From a virus, in the IMG/VR virus record IMGVR_UViG_3300010158_003896, positions 1 through 20,975 of that record: 20,975 bases of DNA. The stretch is one strand, 5' to 3'. Both the position numbers and the translations under genes were made by a program. Below are positions 6,689 to 15,396 of this stretch, in pieces (the first letter of the stretch is position 1; every line of letters starts with the position of its first letter). Below the pieces are notes generated by a model. It ran no database searches. It saw only the letters and a list, made by a program, of their open reading frames with translations, and had not been told where the DNA came from.

Positions 6689-7564
6689 TTACATCGCTTT
6701 CATAATTTGTAATAACTCATTATTTGTTATCTGATACAAATTACTACCCGTATTCTCCTTGATACTGATTATACTCATAGTTTTCTGTACTAATGGGGCT
6801 ATCATTGTTTCAGGATACGGTATTGTATCGGTTATTGCCGTAATTAATCCTGGCGTGGTGATATACATAATACTCACCAATTGCTGTGATATATCAGGGG
6901 AAATCTTAATCTCCCGTGGAACGGCTAATTGATAACCACCAAAGGTGCTTGTGTAATTACTGGCATTCAGATATGCCCATTGGGTAAATGTGCTTACACG
7001 GCTCTTAAAACCTGCTGAAAAACGATTAGTCTTTCTCTTGTTCCATTCTTCAATGGGTATCCTATTACACATATTAGTGCTGTCAATATGGGATAACTCA
7101 GGTCTAAATGTGCTTTGCTGTGGTTCCAACAAAGTTGTTCCTACAGCGTTCCATATTTGCGTTACAATTGGGGCATTATAAGTTTCAATACCAAAAAACG
7201 GGGCAATCTCCGTGTAATAGATTCCCGGTAAATTGGGTATTAAATCAGGAGCATCTAATACTACTACCGTTGGTAATGGCATAATTGCCAAAATTGTCCA
7301 ATAGTCTTTGCCGTTAGATAAATCAGCAGGGTTAAAAATAACCCCGCTGTATCTATTGGTTTGCCATACGTTAGTGTATGTTAATTCTCTAAATGTTTCT
7401 TCAGGAAACTTCTTTACCCCAATTAATGGAGTAATCACAGATACTGTCCACTCAATTGCTGAATTTATAGCAGGTTTAAAATCACGGTTAAAATCGAAAT
7501 AACCATTACCCTCTGCATCTAATTCAGATATTACTCGGTTTACAATCTCTTGAACAGTTATCAC
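6689..7564 (-). CDS. Connector/ring-type protein below the portal (GTG start)
   Basis: This 291-aa protein begins with an amphipathic helical region (TVQEIVNRVISELDAEG, then INSAIEWTVSVITPLIG), has a long beta-rich middle and ends with a helical segment (LVQKTMSIISIKENTG, NNELLQIMKAM). That N-terminal pattern is common in head-tail adaptor and ring proteins of tailed phages. Its position, last in the head block and upstream of the tail block, agrees. The start is GTG, three bases after the previous gene's TAG, and no ATG is available nearby; the string TAGTGAGTG carries two stops in different frames and the start. It is followed by a terminator. In a crAss-like phage it would correspond to one of the ring proteins next to the portal. 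This is inferred from order; no motif was recognised. Confidence 0.5.
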   Translation of the reverse strand: MITVQEIVNRVISELDAEGNGYFDFNRDFKPAINSAIEWTVSVITPLIGVKKFPEETFRELTYTNVWQTNRYSGVIFNPADLSNGKDYWTILAIMPLPTVVVLDAPDLIPNLPGIYYTEIAPFFGIETYNAPIVTQIWNAVGTTLLEPQQSTFRPELSHIDSTNMCNRIPIEEWNKRKTNRFSAGFKSRVSTFTQWAYLNASNYTSTFGGYQLAVPREIKISPDISQQLVSIMYITTPGLITAITDTIPYPETMIAPLVQKTMSIISIKENTGSNLYQITNNELLQIMKAM

Positions 7565-7567
7565 TCA

Positions 7568-8500
7568 CTATAGTGCTTTATGTATTGCATGGGCATTCAT
7601 GCCATTAACATTAGCTAATTGGCTTGTTAATCCACCGGTTGTATTTTTATCAGGTGTTTCTCCTAATGCTGAATACAAGTCCTCAACCTTTTGTTTAATG
7701 GTGGTATTCCCTCTCATTTCATCTTTTACAATGGCATTTACAAGTAGGATATACACTTCATCAGAAGATTTTTCAGCAACATCAATACCACGGGCACGAA
7801 CAGAACTAATTCGGTCAAATGGTGTCATAGACGAGGCTATTTTCTGTGCATTCATTACCGCCGGTATATAACCGGATCTATTGAACTGCTCAGGGATTGT
7901 ACTTTCGTACATTACCACTCCAAAATCAGGGTGATTACGTAGATATTCAGCTTCTTTTTTGTTCTTACAGATAAAATGTAAGAACTGTACTACCTGTGCT
8001 TCCCCTTTATGATTGTATCCATCATGCACTTGGGCACCACGTTCAAACTTAATTGGAACAGGTGTATTGCTTTTGGATCTAAACGGTGGAACATGACGAG
8101 TTCCATCGGGTTTCTGTACCCCAAAATCAGTATGTGACCAACCTCCTGAACCTGCTCTCATAAATAAAATAGGTTCTGTCAGTAAATCTTCTTCATGATA
8201 TTGGGCAGCTACTTGGTCATCGGTTAATTCCTCTTTACCATTAGTAGCAATACCAGCCATAGTGTTTGTTACGGTGGTTAATATCCGCTCTAAAGCACTT
8301 TCGCTGATTCCACCTGTATTACTCGTTGCCGAAGTATTCGTTGTTTGAATAACAGTTAATCCTTCTTCTTCAAGTAATTTACGGGCTTCCGCAAGAGCAG
8401 ATGCTCTTAGTTCTTCAGCCGAAGGTGGTGTAGAACTTTTGGCAGGGGGAGTGTTATTGCTCCCCTTGCCATCATTCTTGTTTTGTGATTCTAATGCCAT
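7568..8500 (-). CDS. Head-region protein with disordered N-terminus, unknown function
   Basis: The 310-aa product starts with a low-complexity, polar stretch rich in Asn, Ser, Pro and Lys (residues 1-30), then a charged helix (SAEELRASALAEARKLLEEEG, about 27-47), a Ser/Thr linker and, from about residue 95, a folded domain with FGVQKPDGTRHVPPFRS and NHPDFGVVMYESTIP. A helical segment near 245-285 (VYILLVNAIVKDEMRG, QKVEDLYSALG) follows. It starts 22 bases after the major capsid gene and shares its transcript. A capsid accessory protein or an internal (cargo) protein is plausible, as such genes often follow the capsid gene. I do not recognise a family, and it has no signal peptide or membrane segment. 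Confidence 0.55.
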   Translation of the reverse strand: MALESQNKNDGKGSNNTPPAKSSTPPSAEELRASALAEARKLLEEEGLTVIQTTNTSATSNTGGISESALERILTTVTNTMAGIATNGKEELTDDQVAAQYHEEDLLTEPILFMRAGSGGWSHTDFGVQKPDGTRHVPPFRSKSNTPVPIKFERGAQVHDGYNHKGEAQVVQFLHFICKNKKEAEYLRNHPDFGVVMYESTIPEQFNRSGYIPAVMNAQKIASSMTPFDRISSVRARGIDVAEKSSDEVYILLVNAIVKDEMRGNTTIKQKVEDLYSALGETPDKNTTGGLTSQLANVNGMNAHAIHKAL

Positions 8501-8522
8501 GTTTTTATTGATTTGCTATTGA

Positions 8523-9779
8523 TTATTGTACGATAATTTTCGCATGAGCAGCAGCGTTGTTATTTTGTGTACTGAAAGAATCAGAAATAAAACGTTGTGT
8601 ACTCATGTTCAAAAACGGACCTTGACGACGATCAGGAGTTGAACCTGTATCAGCCCAATTCGCTAATTTAACCGGATGAATTAAGTTATAATCCAACAAG
8701 TAAGCGAAGTTTTGATATTCTACAGGGAATGATGCTGTATCTTGGAACCTTTGGAAAGGAACGATAACAACAGTACCCATACCGAATTTATATTCGTCTA
8801 ACTCAAGGTTTAATTTGGTAGATGAATCACTTAACAAGAAACGACCATTACCAGTTACAGAAGCATTTTTGTACTGCTTTCTCAATTCATTGGCTAAACG
8901 GGGAGTAAGGAATAAAAATTTACGTTGTCCCATTTGACCGTATTGTGAATTTAAGATAGCATTTTCCAAAGCATCTCCTAATGATGTAAGAGGAGTTGTA
9001 AGAATGTTACCACCTGTAGTGATAAATTCATCAATACCCTCACATGATTTAGCTAAACGAGCACCAGCAAGTGTGAACTCACCACGGATACCTTGCCAAA
9101 ACATGTTACTCATAGAGTTACGCATGTGTAATACAAGGTTCTCAAATTCTTGATTCAAGAAATCAGGAATGTAAGATAGTTTTTGCTGTTTTTGCAATTC
9201 GAGCATAGTGTACTCAATCATACCTGATAACAAGTATATATAGTTGTGCTTACGCTTCGGAATCATACGGTATTTGTAGTTAATGGTTTTAGCACCATCA
9301 CCTTCTACCGGTGTTACGAATGGCAACATTTGACCAACGGTTAAAGCCGGAATGGTTTTATTCGTCATTGGTTTTAACGTAATGGTATTAGCATTTGGGT
9401 TAAAACTTTCAATCGTAGCAGCCCATCCAAGTCCACCAACCAACATATCAATAAATGCGATATCAGTTGTAGTTGCTACTGTAACAGTTACAGTAGATGG
9501 ATAAGTAGTTGCAGCAGTTGCAGCAGTAACCGTAAATCCTACTCGGTCATATGGGTTTTCGTTGAACTCAAATTCATCCGACATTTTGTACATTGGCTCC
9601 TGCTTGAACAGCAAGGTAGTATCAATGAACATTTCTGGCCAGGTTCTTGTAAGAATTTTAGCCACTTCCCTTTGTATCCAATATCTCTCTTTGTTACCAA
9701 AAAGACCGTACTGCGAACCAAGGGGGTTAAAATTGGCTTCATTAAAGCCAGCTGCTTGGGTATTTTGTAATTGTGCCAT
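8523..9779 (-). CDS. Major capsid protein, HK97-fold candidate
   Basis: A 418-aa protein just downstream of an acidic scaffold-like protein, in the usual place of the major capsid protein. The first 60 residues include an extended arm and helix (FGNKERYWIQREVAKILTR). A beta-rich stretch of Val, Thr and Ala at 80-160 could be the E-loop or an inserted surface domain. The C-terminal half has the typical pattern of a long spine helix followed by GDALENAILNSQ, then RKFLFLTPRLANELRKQ and FGMGTVVIVPFQRF, similar to the P-domain and A-domain of HK97-fold capsids. The C-terminus carries LNMSTQRFISDSF. The start is an ATG preceded by an AACTAACT-repeat leader. It is somewhat shorter than the crAss-like capsid proteins I know (about 490 aa), so identity by search is worthwhile. 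A structural role is nearly certain. Confidence 0.78.
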   Translation of the reverse strand: MAQLQNTQAAGFNEANFNPLGSQYGLFGNKERYWIQREVAKILTRTWPEMFIDTTLLFKQEPMYKMSDEFEFNENPYDRVGFTVTAATAATTYPSTVTVTVATTTDIAFIDMLVGGLGWAATIESFNPNANTITLKPMTNKTIPALTVGQMLPFVTPVEGDGAKTINYKYRMIPKRKHNYIYLLSGMIEYTMLELQKQQKLSYIPDFLNQEFENLVLHMRNSMSNMFWQGIRGEFTLAGARLAKSCEGIDEFITTGGNILTTPLTSLGDALENAILNSQYGQMGQRKFLFLTPRLANELRKQYKNASVTGNGRFLLSDSSTKLNLELDEYKFGMGTVVIVPFQRFQDTASFPVEYQNFAYLLDYNLIHPVKLANWADTGSTPDRRQGPFLNMSTQRFISDSFSTQNNNAAAHAKIIVQ

Positions 9780-9780
9780 T

Positions 9781-9806
9781 AGTAGTTAGTTAGTTTAGTT
9801 AGTTAA
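9781..9806 (-). promoter_or_regulatory. AACTAACT-type translation leader of the capsid gene
   Basis: The leader reads as AACTAACTAAACTAACTAAC followed by TACTA up to the ATG. It is the longest copy of a motif shared with three other virion or packaging genes and stands before the gene expected to be expressed most. A role as a translation enhancer is inferred. Confidence 0.45.
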
Positions 9807-9843
9807 TCGTATTGTCAGTTAGTTTTTTGTGATTCTGTGAAAT

Positions 9844-11100
9844 TTAATACAAGTCCTTTTTCTTCGATTCTTGATATTTCTCAAAGCCTTGAAGTTGCTT
9901 ACTTGTTTCATCTTCCTGTATAGTATTCATTTTCTCCGCAAGTTCAGGTGCCATACCGTTACCTTGTCCTCTTGATAATTCTACGTTAGTTGCAGATTTA
10001 CCAGCTAATTCAGCTAATTGATTAGAAAGTGATTTATTAGCTTCCCGTAGTTTAACCATAGCCTCTTGTTGCTTCTGTATAAACTTTGGTGCATGCTCCG
10101 CATATACAAGTTTACTGATACCATCTTCGGCAAATCCTTTGTCATTAAAGAACAATTCCTCAAATTTACCTTCGGTAATCTTTTTATGTATATCCCGAAT
10201 TTCAGGGGTATCTCCAAATGTATCAATAGCTTTTTTAAAGGCAGAATCAATAGAACGTGTCATAGAAGCAACCGCTTCCTGCTCTTTTAATTTACGACCA
10301 TTTTCTGCCTGTGTAATTGAATTTTGCTTTAGCACATATTTTTCTCTGGCTAATTCAATCGCATCTACTACTGAATCACTTTCAGGATAATCTTCAAAAT
10401 CTTCTTCCGTAAGTTTTGTTTTCGGTAGCATCTCTTTTACAAGTTTATAAGCATTATGCTTATCCACAGATAAAGAATAATCTAACTGTGTTCCGTTAGC
10501 AATGGCAAATGCAGTCTTATAATCTTGACCTGCTTCAATTGCTAATATAGCAGCTTTCAAATCTTCGGGGAAACCAAGAATCTGATTTCTGAATTTTTCT
10601 AATTCCTGTGAAGCCTTCTCAGAAGTTTCAGCACGTTTAGATAAATCCTCCCACTTATTGTTTAATTCAATTACTCCTTCTAAAGAAGTAACATCAATAC
10701 CATGCTTGTTTTTAAATACGGTTACGCCTTCGGTTAAATCCTTTGGAGCATCAACCGTTTTTACCTCACCTAATATTTTACCGAATATTCCTGTTTCTAA
10801 ATCTGGTTCAATAGATGAATCCGTTTTAGTATCAGCCTTTGTGGTATTAGAACCATTTTCAACTTGTTTTTCATCTTTATCGGTTGTCGTAGTAGCTTTA
10901 GCTTCTTCAAACGATTTTGCATTAACATTAGATGAAGGAGTAATGAATTCAGCAATTTCTTCTTTTGTCAAATCGTCCTTAGTAGAATCCAATGTCGCAA
11001 GAAAATCACGATTAACCCCATCACCAGTTGGCATTACAAATACAGGAGCCATATTGGCTTCTGCTTGTTCTGTGGTTATATCAGCTGTAGATTCAGCCAT
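9844..11100 (-). CDS. Scaffold-like acidic helical protein
   Basis: This 418-aa protein is hydrophilic, strongly charged and predicted to be mainly helical. The N-terminal 100 residues are low-complexity and acidic (Thr, Asp, Glu, Lys). A central helical region includes NNKWEDLSKRAETSEKASQE (about 150-170), and the C-terminal third has a likely coiled coil (FIQKQQEAMVKLREANKSL) before a Lys-rich end (YQESKKKDLY). It lies between the portal and major capsid genes, where scaffolding proteins are normally encoded. Its function would be to guide procapsid assembly from inside the shell. No protease gene is recognised nearby, so whether it is cleaved or leaves intact is unknown. A TATATTTG promoter lies 38 bases upstream. 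A minor capsid or internal protein is an alternative. Confidence 0.6.
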   Translation of the reverse strand: MAESTADITTEQAEANMAPVFVMPTGDGVNRDFLATLDSTKDDLTKEEIAEFITPSSNVNAKSFEEAKATTTTDKDEKQVENGSNTTKADTKTDSSIEPDLETGIFGKILGEVKTVDAPKDLTEGVTVFKNKHGIDVTSLEGVIELNNKWEDLSKRAETSEKASQELEKFRNQILGFPEDLKAAILAIEAGQDYKTAFAIANGTQLDYSLSVDKHNAYKLVKEMLPKTKLTEEDFEDYPESDSVVDAIELAREKYVLKQNSITQAENGRKLKEQEAVASMTRSIDSAFKKAIDTFGDTPEIRDIHKKITEGKFEELFFNDKGFAEDGISKLVYAEHAPKFIQKQQEAMVKLREANKSLSNQLAELAGKSATNVELSRGQGNGMAPELAEKMNTIQEDETSKQLQGFEKYQESKKKDLY

Positions 11101-11222
11101 ATATCTTTTATTTTAGTTTTAATAGGTAAAAAACAAACAAATATAATTTTAATTCGGTACTAAATAATAGAAACTTGAAGTAAAGTATGATAATAGCCTG
11201 TAAATCAACAATATAAATTTTA
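11101..11222 (-). promoter_or_regulatory. Intergenic promoter region upstream of the capsid block
   Basis: It contains TATATTTG (11138-11145) within the 18-base string at 11129-11146 that recurs at 15019-15036. A 9-bp inverted repeat (GTATGATAA at 11185-11193, TTATCATAC at 11220-11228) spans the portal stop but has no T-tract, so it is a weak terminator or a protein site. No -33 box is evident. Confidence 0.5.
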
Positions 11223-13472
11223 TCATACACTACCCAATTGTTTCTTTTTATCATTTAGCGCATTTAATTGTCCCTTTTTGATCTCTGTAGCAGACTTAAC
11301 TGTACTATCAAATACTTTAGCATTAATTGCTTCTTGTGCTGTAGCCTGTGCCCCTGCTGTGCTTTCCCGTTGCATATTAATACCTTCCTGTCTAATAGAA
11401 TCTTGTCGGTTCATCTGCTCCTGCATTAACGCATCTTGCTTCTGTGCCATCTGTGAATCGGTAATCGCTTTCCTGATTTGATACTGAGCTACGGCTGAAT
11501 ATAATTCTTGAACCGTAGAACGACCAATAACCTTACCGAATGTTTCTCCATCAATTACCCCTGCAGCTAAGTAAGCATCCGCTTTAGCATTTGCAATTTC
11601 TACATCTTTACCATGTGGTAATGATTTTTTCATCTGTATTAATACCTGCTCATTTAATGTTTCAGGAGAAACCATTATCTCCCGCTGTAAATCAGAACCC
11701 AATGAGTAACTTAATGAAGCAGGATTATCATAATAAATCTTTCTACCACGTGTAGCAATAGACTGATAGCATTGACGAAGTATATCGGATAAAGCAGAAA
11801 ATATATCTTCCTGCATCAACGAACCCTGTTGAATCTGCATCTGATTGGTTCGTACCAATTGATTCATATCAGAACCAAGCATTACAGGATTAGCACCCAC
11901 ACTATTCTGTGCTGCCATATTAATATTGCCATTCACAGCGTCTAACTGCATCGTAGATGCTAAATCAGTTCCAGGCAATCTCATTACTTGATTTGGTAAT
12001 CCACCTCTCTGAATAACAGAAGTAGGAATACCATTCTGCAGGTTAATCCTGAATTTAGTTTCTCCACCTGCTTGTGCATCAATAACCGTTTTATCATATA
12101 AGGTTACGGGTGGTTGGTATTGGTTAATCTGTTGCTCTTTAACAGACAATACTTTATTATATAACCGTTGCTCCCCAACAATAAATCCCACTATTCCTTG
12201 TGGATACCCATTAAAATAGGAGAATGTGTTACATTTATACGGGAACTGGGTTCTGCCAAATAAAAATGGGTTATTCTCTGAATATGGCATTTCTCCATAT
12301 TCAAGGATAATCGGTAAGTTACCTTGGTCAGGATCGGTTGGTGTGACATCCATGGTACAATCCACGAACTTCACAAAATGTAGAATCTCTTTTAATGATT
12401 TCCGTTTTTTCTTCCCTTCAAGAACTTTAATAAATACCGGATTTTTGGGTTCTATTAAATCTTCATCAGTAAACCGGCTTTCAGGGTGGTTAATACGGGT
12501 AAATAATTCATCCCCATATTCATTCATTACTACCCCTTCTTCCCTCCATTCATTATCACGGAAATACGCTCTCATTACACGCACTCTACCCGTAGTATTC
12601 CCAAGCCATGCCCTGTTGTACCATTGAGTACCATTATTGGTAATCTGAGAAGCCATATTAATTTGAGCTCTCTGGTCCTCTGTTAATTCAGGATATGCTT
12701 CATATATGTTTGATGGTAAATCGAGCCAATAATCACCCATGTAATTACCATCCTGCAAATCAGGTTGCTGTGCAGATACATCCCATATAAACCTGCTTGC
12801 ATCTATTCTTTCAAAAGATTGGTACCCATTGTGGACCGTATCATATAAAACTCCAATACCAAAAACAATTAACTGATTTGCTAACCATTTTTTTACCTCT
12901 CCATTTAATTGGTTCATATCCGCTACCGCACGACATAAACAATTGATACCATTTACTAAATCATCAGAATAGTAACTTTTAAACTCTCTTTCAGTATCAG
13001 CATCCGTTTCCCCAATAGGGTAATTAGATTTGATATGGTCACCAAGCACCCCACCTACGTTATTCGCTACTATTCCCATTGCCTTAACACGGGCAAGTTC
13101 ACGGTCATAACGCCTTTTTGTCATATCCGACATCGGCTTTAATTCAAACTCGTAATCGCTTGAAATAGCCATGTTCTTAATCATTCTAACAATCGGCATA
13201 ATAATGTTTGCCGTTTGCATTGTCCTCATGCGTGGGTTGCCTGATTCATCATTCAAAAAGAAATCTGTATCATCCGAGAACATCCATTGAAGATTGTTTA
13301 CACTATCTCCATGTAAAAAGTTATTGTTAAACCAGTTTTGTTGCCGAGAAATTGTTATTTCAAAAGTTTGAGCCCTATACATAATATAGTTACCCCAACC
13401 AATATAATAGGCTTTATCTTTTGGTTTATCGGTGTAATTTGGATGGAATAAACTTCCTTGGCTATAAATCAT
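11223..13472 (-). CDS. Portal protein
   Basis: This 749-aa protein lies between the terminase block and the scaffold/capsid genes. Features typical of large podovirus portals are the N-terminal helical part (TANIIMPIVRMIKNMAISSD, about 87-106), a central beta-rich wing and stem region with GIGVLYDTVHNGYQSFERID, FVKFVDCTMDVTPTDPDQGN and YSENNPFLFGR, the helical segment YNKVLSVKEQQINQYQPPV, and a long C-terminal Gln/Met-rich helical barrel (about 650-749, with MAQKQDALMQEQMNRQDS). It would form the twelve-subunit ring through which TerL pumps DNA. The start ATG overlaps the stop of the preceding gene in ATGA, a sign of translational coupling. The product has the length of crAss-like portals. 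There are no transmembrane segments and no frameshift. Confidence 0.82.
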   Translation of the reverse strand: MIYSQGSLFHPNYTDKPKDKAYYIGWGNYIMYRAQTFEITISRQQNWFNNNFLHGDSVNNLQWMFSDDTDFFLNDESGNPRMRTMQTANIIMPIVRMIKNMAISSDYEFELKPMSDMTKRRYDRELARVKAMGIVANNVGGVLGDHIKSNYPIGETDADTEREFKSYYSDDLVNGINCLCRAVADMNQLNGEVKKWLANQLIVFGIGVLYDTVHNGYQSFERIDASRFIWDVSAQQPDLQDGNYMGDYWLDLPSNIYEAYPELTEDQRAQINMASQITNNGTQWYNRAWLGNTTGRVRVMRAYFRDNEWREEGVVMNEYGDELFTRINHPESRFTDEDLIEPKNPVFIKVLEGKKKRKSLKEILHFVKFVDCTMDVTPTDPDQGNLPIILEYGEMPYSENNPFLFGRTQFPYKCNTFSYFNGYPQGIVGFIVGEQRLYNKVLSVKEQQINQYQPPVTLYDKTVIDAQAGGETKFRINLQNGIPTSVIQRGGLPNQVMRLPGTDLASTMQLDAVNGNINMAAQNSVGANPVMLGSDMNQLVRTNQMQIQQGSLMQEDIFSALSDILRQCYQSIATRGRKIYYDNPASLSYSLGSDLQREIMVSPETLNEQVLIQMKKSLPHGKDVEIANAKADAYLAAGVIDGETFGKVIGRSTVQELYSAVAQYQIRKAITDSQMAQKQDALMQEQMNRQDSIRQEGINMQRESTAGAQATAQEAINAKVFDSTVKSATEIKKGQLNALNDKKKQLGSV

Positions 13473-14140
13473 GATACATTCTCCTGTAATAATTTTAAAT
13501 TCCTATCCATCCGGCCTTCAAATGATTTGCTTGATTCACCACCTTTACCAATATTCAGGTTAAACCCGTATCCACTTTCTTTCTGTTTTAATAGTATGGG
13601 TAGCATTTCATTCGCATCTTTGATATTCTGCAATATTAGTTTTATATCCTTTGGGTCTGTTGTCTTAATTACTTTTGGATCGTAATGAGTAATTGTAGCT
13701 ATGGCAAATTGGATAGAACTTTCTAATGCTAATTGAGCAGAATATCTTACATATGGGTCAAACTTAGACATCATTTCAATAGCAGAACGCATTTCATGGG
13801 TGAATTCGAGATTAACATATCTATCAAATTCCTCAATTGCCATGGTCTGTATTAACCGGTTATGATTAGTCCAGAAAGCATCTTCTGCACTAATTTTAGC
13901 CCTGTCTATATCGTTTAACCCTGCTTCTACATATGGTGACATTAAGCAAGCGAACAGCCAACAAAACTTCATTTCTCGTGCCCTTAGTGTTTTGAATTCC
14001 GGCATTTCATTAAGAACCGGATACATTTTCTTCAAATCATAAGGCACAAAACGACTTATCCCCCCAGTACCCCCAAAAAGTACGGGGTCTTGGGGGGATT
14101 GGTCTATCGTAGGTTGGTTGTTATTACTTCCTTCCTGCAT
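13469..14140 (-). CDS. Helical protein upstream of portal, unknown
   Basis: The 223-aa product has an Asn/Gln-rich N-terminus, then GGTGGISRFVPYDL and mostly helical sequence: MKFCWLFACLMSPYVEAG (about 57-75), FDRYVNLEFTHEMRSAIEMM (about 100-125) and YSAQLALESSIQFAIATITH. It ends with a basic and glycine-rich part. It overlaps the portal gene by four bases (ATGA) and starts 10 bases after the 274-aa gene, so the three are one operon. A role next to the portal or terminase, or in the capsid, is possible. Nothing specific is recognised. A strong GC-rich hairpin lies inside its 5' coding part (14057-14098). Confidence 0.6.
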   Translation of the reverse strand: MQEGSNNNQPTIDQSPQDPVLFGGTGGISRFVPYDLKKMYPVLNEMPEFKTLRAREMKFCWLFACLMSPYVEAGLNDIDRAKISAEDAFWTNHNRLIQTMAIEEFDRYVNLEFTHEMRSAIEMMSKFDPYVRYSAQLALESSIQFAIATITHYDPKVIKTTDPKDIKLILQNIKDANEMLPILLKQKESGYGFNLNIGKGGESSKSFEGRMDRNLKLLQENVS

Positions 14141-14150
14141 CAGTTTACTA

Positions 14151-14975
14151 CTATAAGTAAGCTGATACTGGTGTAAATACTCCGCTTAACACATGAATCC
14201 ATGCTTGGTTGAATGAACCAGCACCTGAATCTGCTGTTGCATCTACAAACACAATTCCGTTAATTGGAACTTGCTCATTCTGTTTAAGACTTTCATCTGC
14301 TCCTGAGAAATTGTAGAATGTAAAGCCGTATGTGTTGTAAGTAGCACCTACTACAAGTCCACTACCACCTAACAATGTGTTTACGATTGCAGGTGTTCCA
14401 CTTGCTTGTACTAATGGAGTAGTGATAGATAATGCTGCATTAGCAATTTGTCCGCCTAATTGAACAGAGAAACCAAATACCTCAAGATTAACATCACCGA
14501 AGTTACCTTGTATGGTTAAGTTATTACCTGCGTTAGCAGCAGTTACATTACCACCTGATTGTGCAGTAATCATAGCAGCAAAAGCAGTTACCTCTGTTGC
14601 AATAACAGCAGTAGCACAGAAATAAGTAAATATCTGAGTATAAGGATTGTTATCATCACCAATTTTAGTAACGATAACCTGCCAACGGGCACCAACTACA
14701 GGTGTGTAACCGCTTGTAGTAACACGTGTAATCTGATATACTCCAAGTGAATATGCTTCAAACCATGTACCTACTCCACCAAGTACGGTATTAGTTTGGA
14801 TATTGGAGTATTTAATCAGATTGGTACCTGTGGTTCCCCATCCTGCCCCATTACCGGAAGTATCAACAATATTAAAATAGCCATTTGACAATTTAACATC
14901 CGCTTGTAAGGATGGGTTGTCATTGAGAATACCTATGTACAGGTATTGGGATTTGTCAAGAAGTGCAGTTGCCAT
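14151..14975 (-). CDS. Beta-rich virion protein (capsid decoration or head-fibre candidate)
   Basis: The 274-aa protein is rich in Gly, Ala, Thr, Val and Asn with few charges, as is usual for surface proteins built of beta strands. It starts MATALLDKSQYLYIGILND, and segments such as TTSGYTPVVGARWQVIVTKI and GATYNTYGFTFYNFSGAD suggest repeated strand-loop units. There is no signal peptide. A promoter box lies 53 bases upstream, and an AACTAACT leader precedes the ATG, as in the major capsid gene, which suggests strong expression. Capsid decoration and head-fibre proteins of crAss-like phages are encoded in this part of the block. The role is inferred from composition and context. Confidence 0.5.
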   Translation of the reverse strand: MATALLDKSQYLYIGILNDNPSLQADVKLSNGYFNIVDTSGNGAGWGTTGTNLIKYSNIQTNTVLGGVGTWFEAYSLGVYQITRVTTSGYTPVVGARWQVIVTKIGDDNNPYTQIFTYFCATAVIATEVTAFAAMITAQSGGNVTAANAGNNLTIQGNFGDVNLEVFGFSVQLGGQIANAALSITTPLVQASGTPAIVNTLLGGSGLVVGATYNTYGFTFYNFSGADESLKQNEQVPINGIVFVDATADSGAGSFNQAWIHVLSGVFTPVSAYL

Positions 14976-14985
14976 TAGTTTATGT

Positions 14986-15002
14986 AGTTTAGTTAGTTAG
15001 TT
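14986..15002 (-). promoter_or_regulatory. AACTAACT-type translation leader
   Basis: Read on the minus strand, AACTAACTAACTAAACTA stands shortly before the ATG of the 274-aa gene. It is the same motif as before the capsid, TerL and ring-type genes. Confidence 0.4.
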
Positions 15003-15018
15003 GTATGTTATTTGTTGT

Positions 15019-15036
15019 AAAAACAAACAAATATAA
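15019..15036 (-). promoter_or_regulatory. Repeated phage promoter TTATATTTGTTTGTTTTT
   Basis: This 18-base string is identical to 11129-11146 and contains the -7 box TATATTTG. Both copies lie in gaps upstream of virion genes and lack a -33 box at the usual distance, so the extended TTTGTTTG part may replace it or be read by a phage factor. The gap (14976-15108) also holds the palindrome TTGATAATCAA at 15088-15098. Confidence 0.5.
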
Positions 15037-15108
15037 GTTTTTCCTACTCATATTTATAATAATAACCCAATAAGATATTTTATATTATTGATAATCAATA
15101 CAATAAAA

Positions 15109-15396
15109 TTAGATTGGAACCTGTTTTACCTCTCTTTTACTGACAATTGTCGGATAAATAACGGTAGAAATCTCTGTTTCAAAGGATGATATATCCCGCC
15201 TGAAATCTCTTAATTTAAGATTAAGTGCCTTTAATTCAGCCTTGGGTAACTCCTTTGTTTCAATAGCATTAATAATAGGAGCCATATCGGTTAAAATTTG
15301 TATTAACTCAATATATGGCTCCCTTATTTCTCTGAACCGCTGTTCCGTAGAACGGGGATCAACTGCTTTTTTTCTCACTTTCGTTAGGATTAACAA
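15109..15396 (-). CDS. Small helical protein, no ATG start; possible frameshift extension
   Basis: This frame of up to 95 codons is charged and helical (RFREIREPYIELIQILTDMA, ELKALNLKLRDFRRDISSF) and ends VSKREVKQVPI. It has no ATG near its beginning: the choices are TTG at 15396-15394 or GTG at 15378-15376, both inside the end of the upstream gene. A run of seven A at about 15367-15373 lies in the overlap. One A fewer, a +1 or -2 frameshift, or RNA polymerase slippage would join it to the upstream frame as one protein of about 190 residues. It may thus be a separate protein with a rare start or the second half of a joined one. The function is unknown. Confidence 0.5.
   Translation of the reverse strand: MLILTKVRKKAVDPRSTEQRFREIREPYIELIQILTDMAPIINAIETKELPKAELKALNLKLRDFRRDISSFETEISTVIYPTIVSKREVKQVPI

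Noticed and set aside
10658-11116. 152-codon plus-strand frame opposite the scaffold-like gene
   Set aside because: It lies fully antisense to a well-formed acidic protein; its Ser/Val-rich product is the usual shadow of acidic coding sequence.
11185-11228. Terminator after the portal gene
   Set aside because: The 9-bp inverted repeat is AT-rich, has a 26-base loop and no T-tract, so it is listed only as a possible site.
12226-12627. 133-codon plus-strand frame opposite the portal gene
   Set aside because: Antisense shadow of the portal coding sequence with no independent signals.
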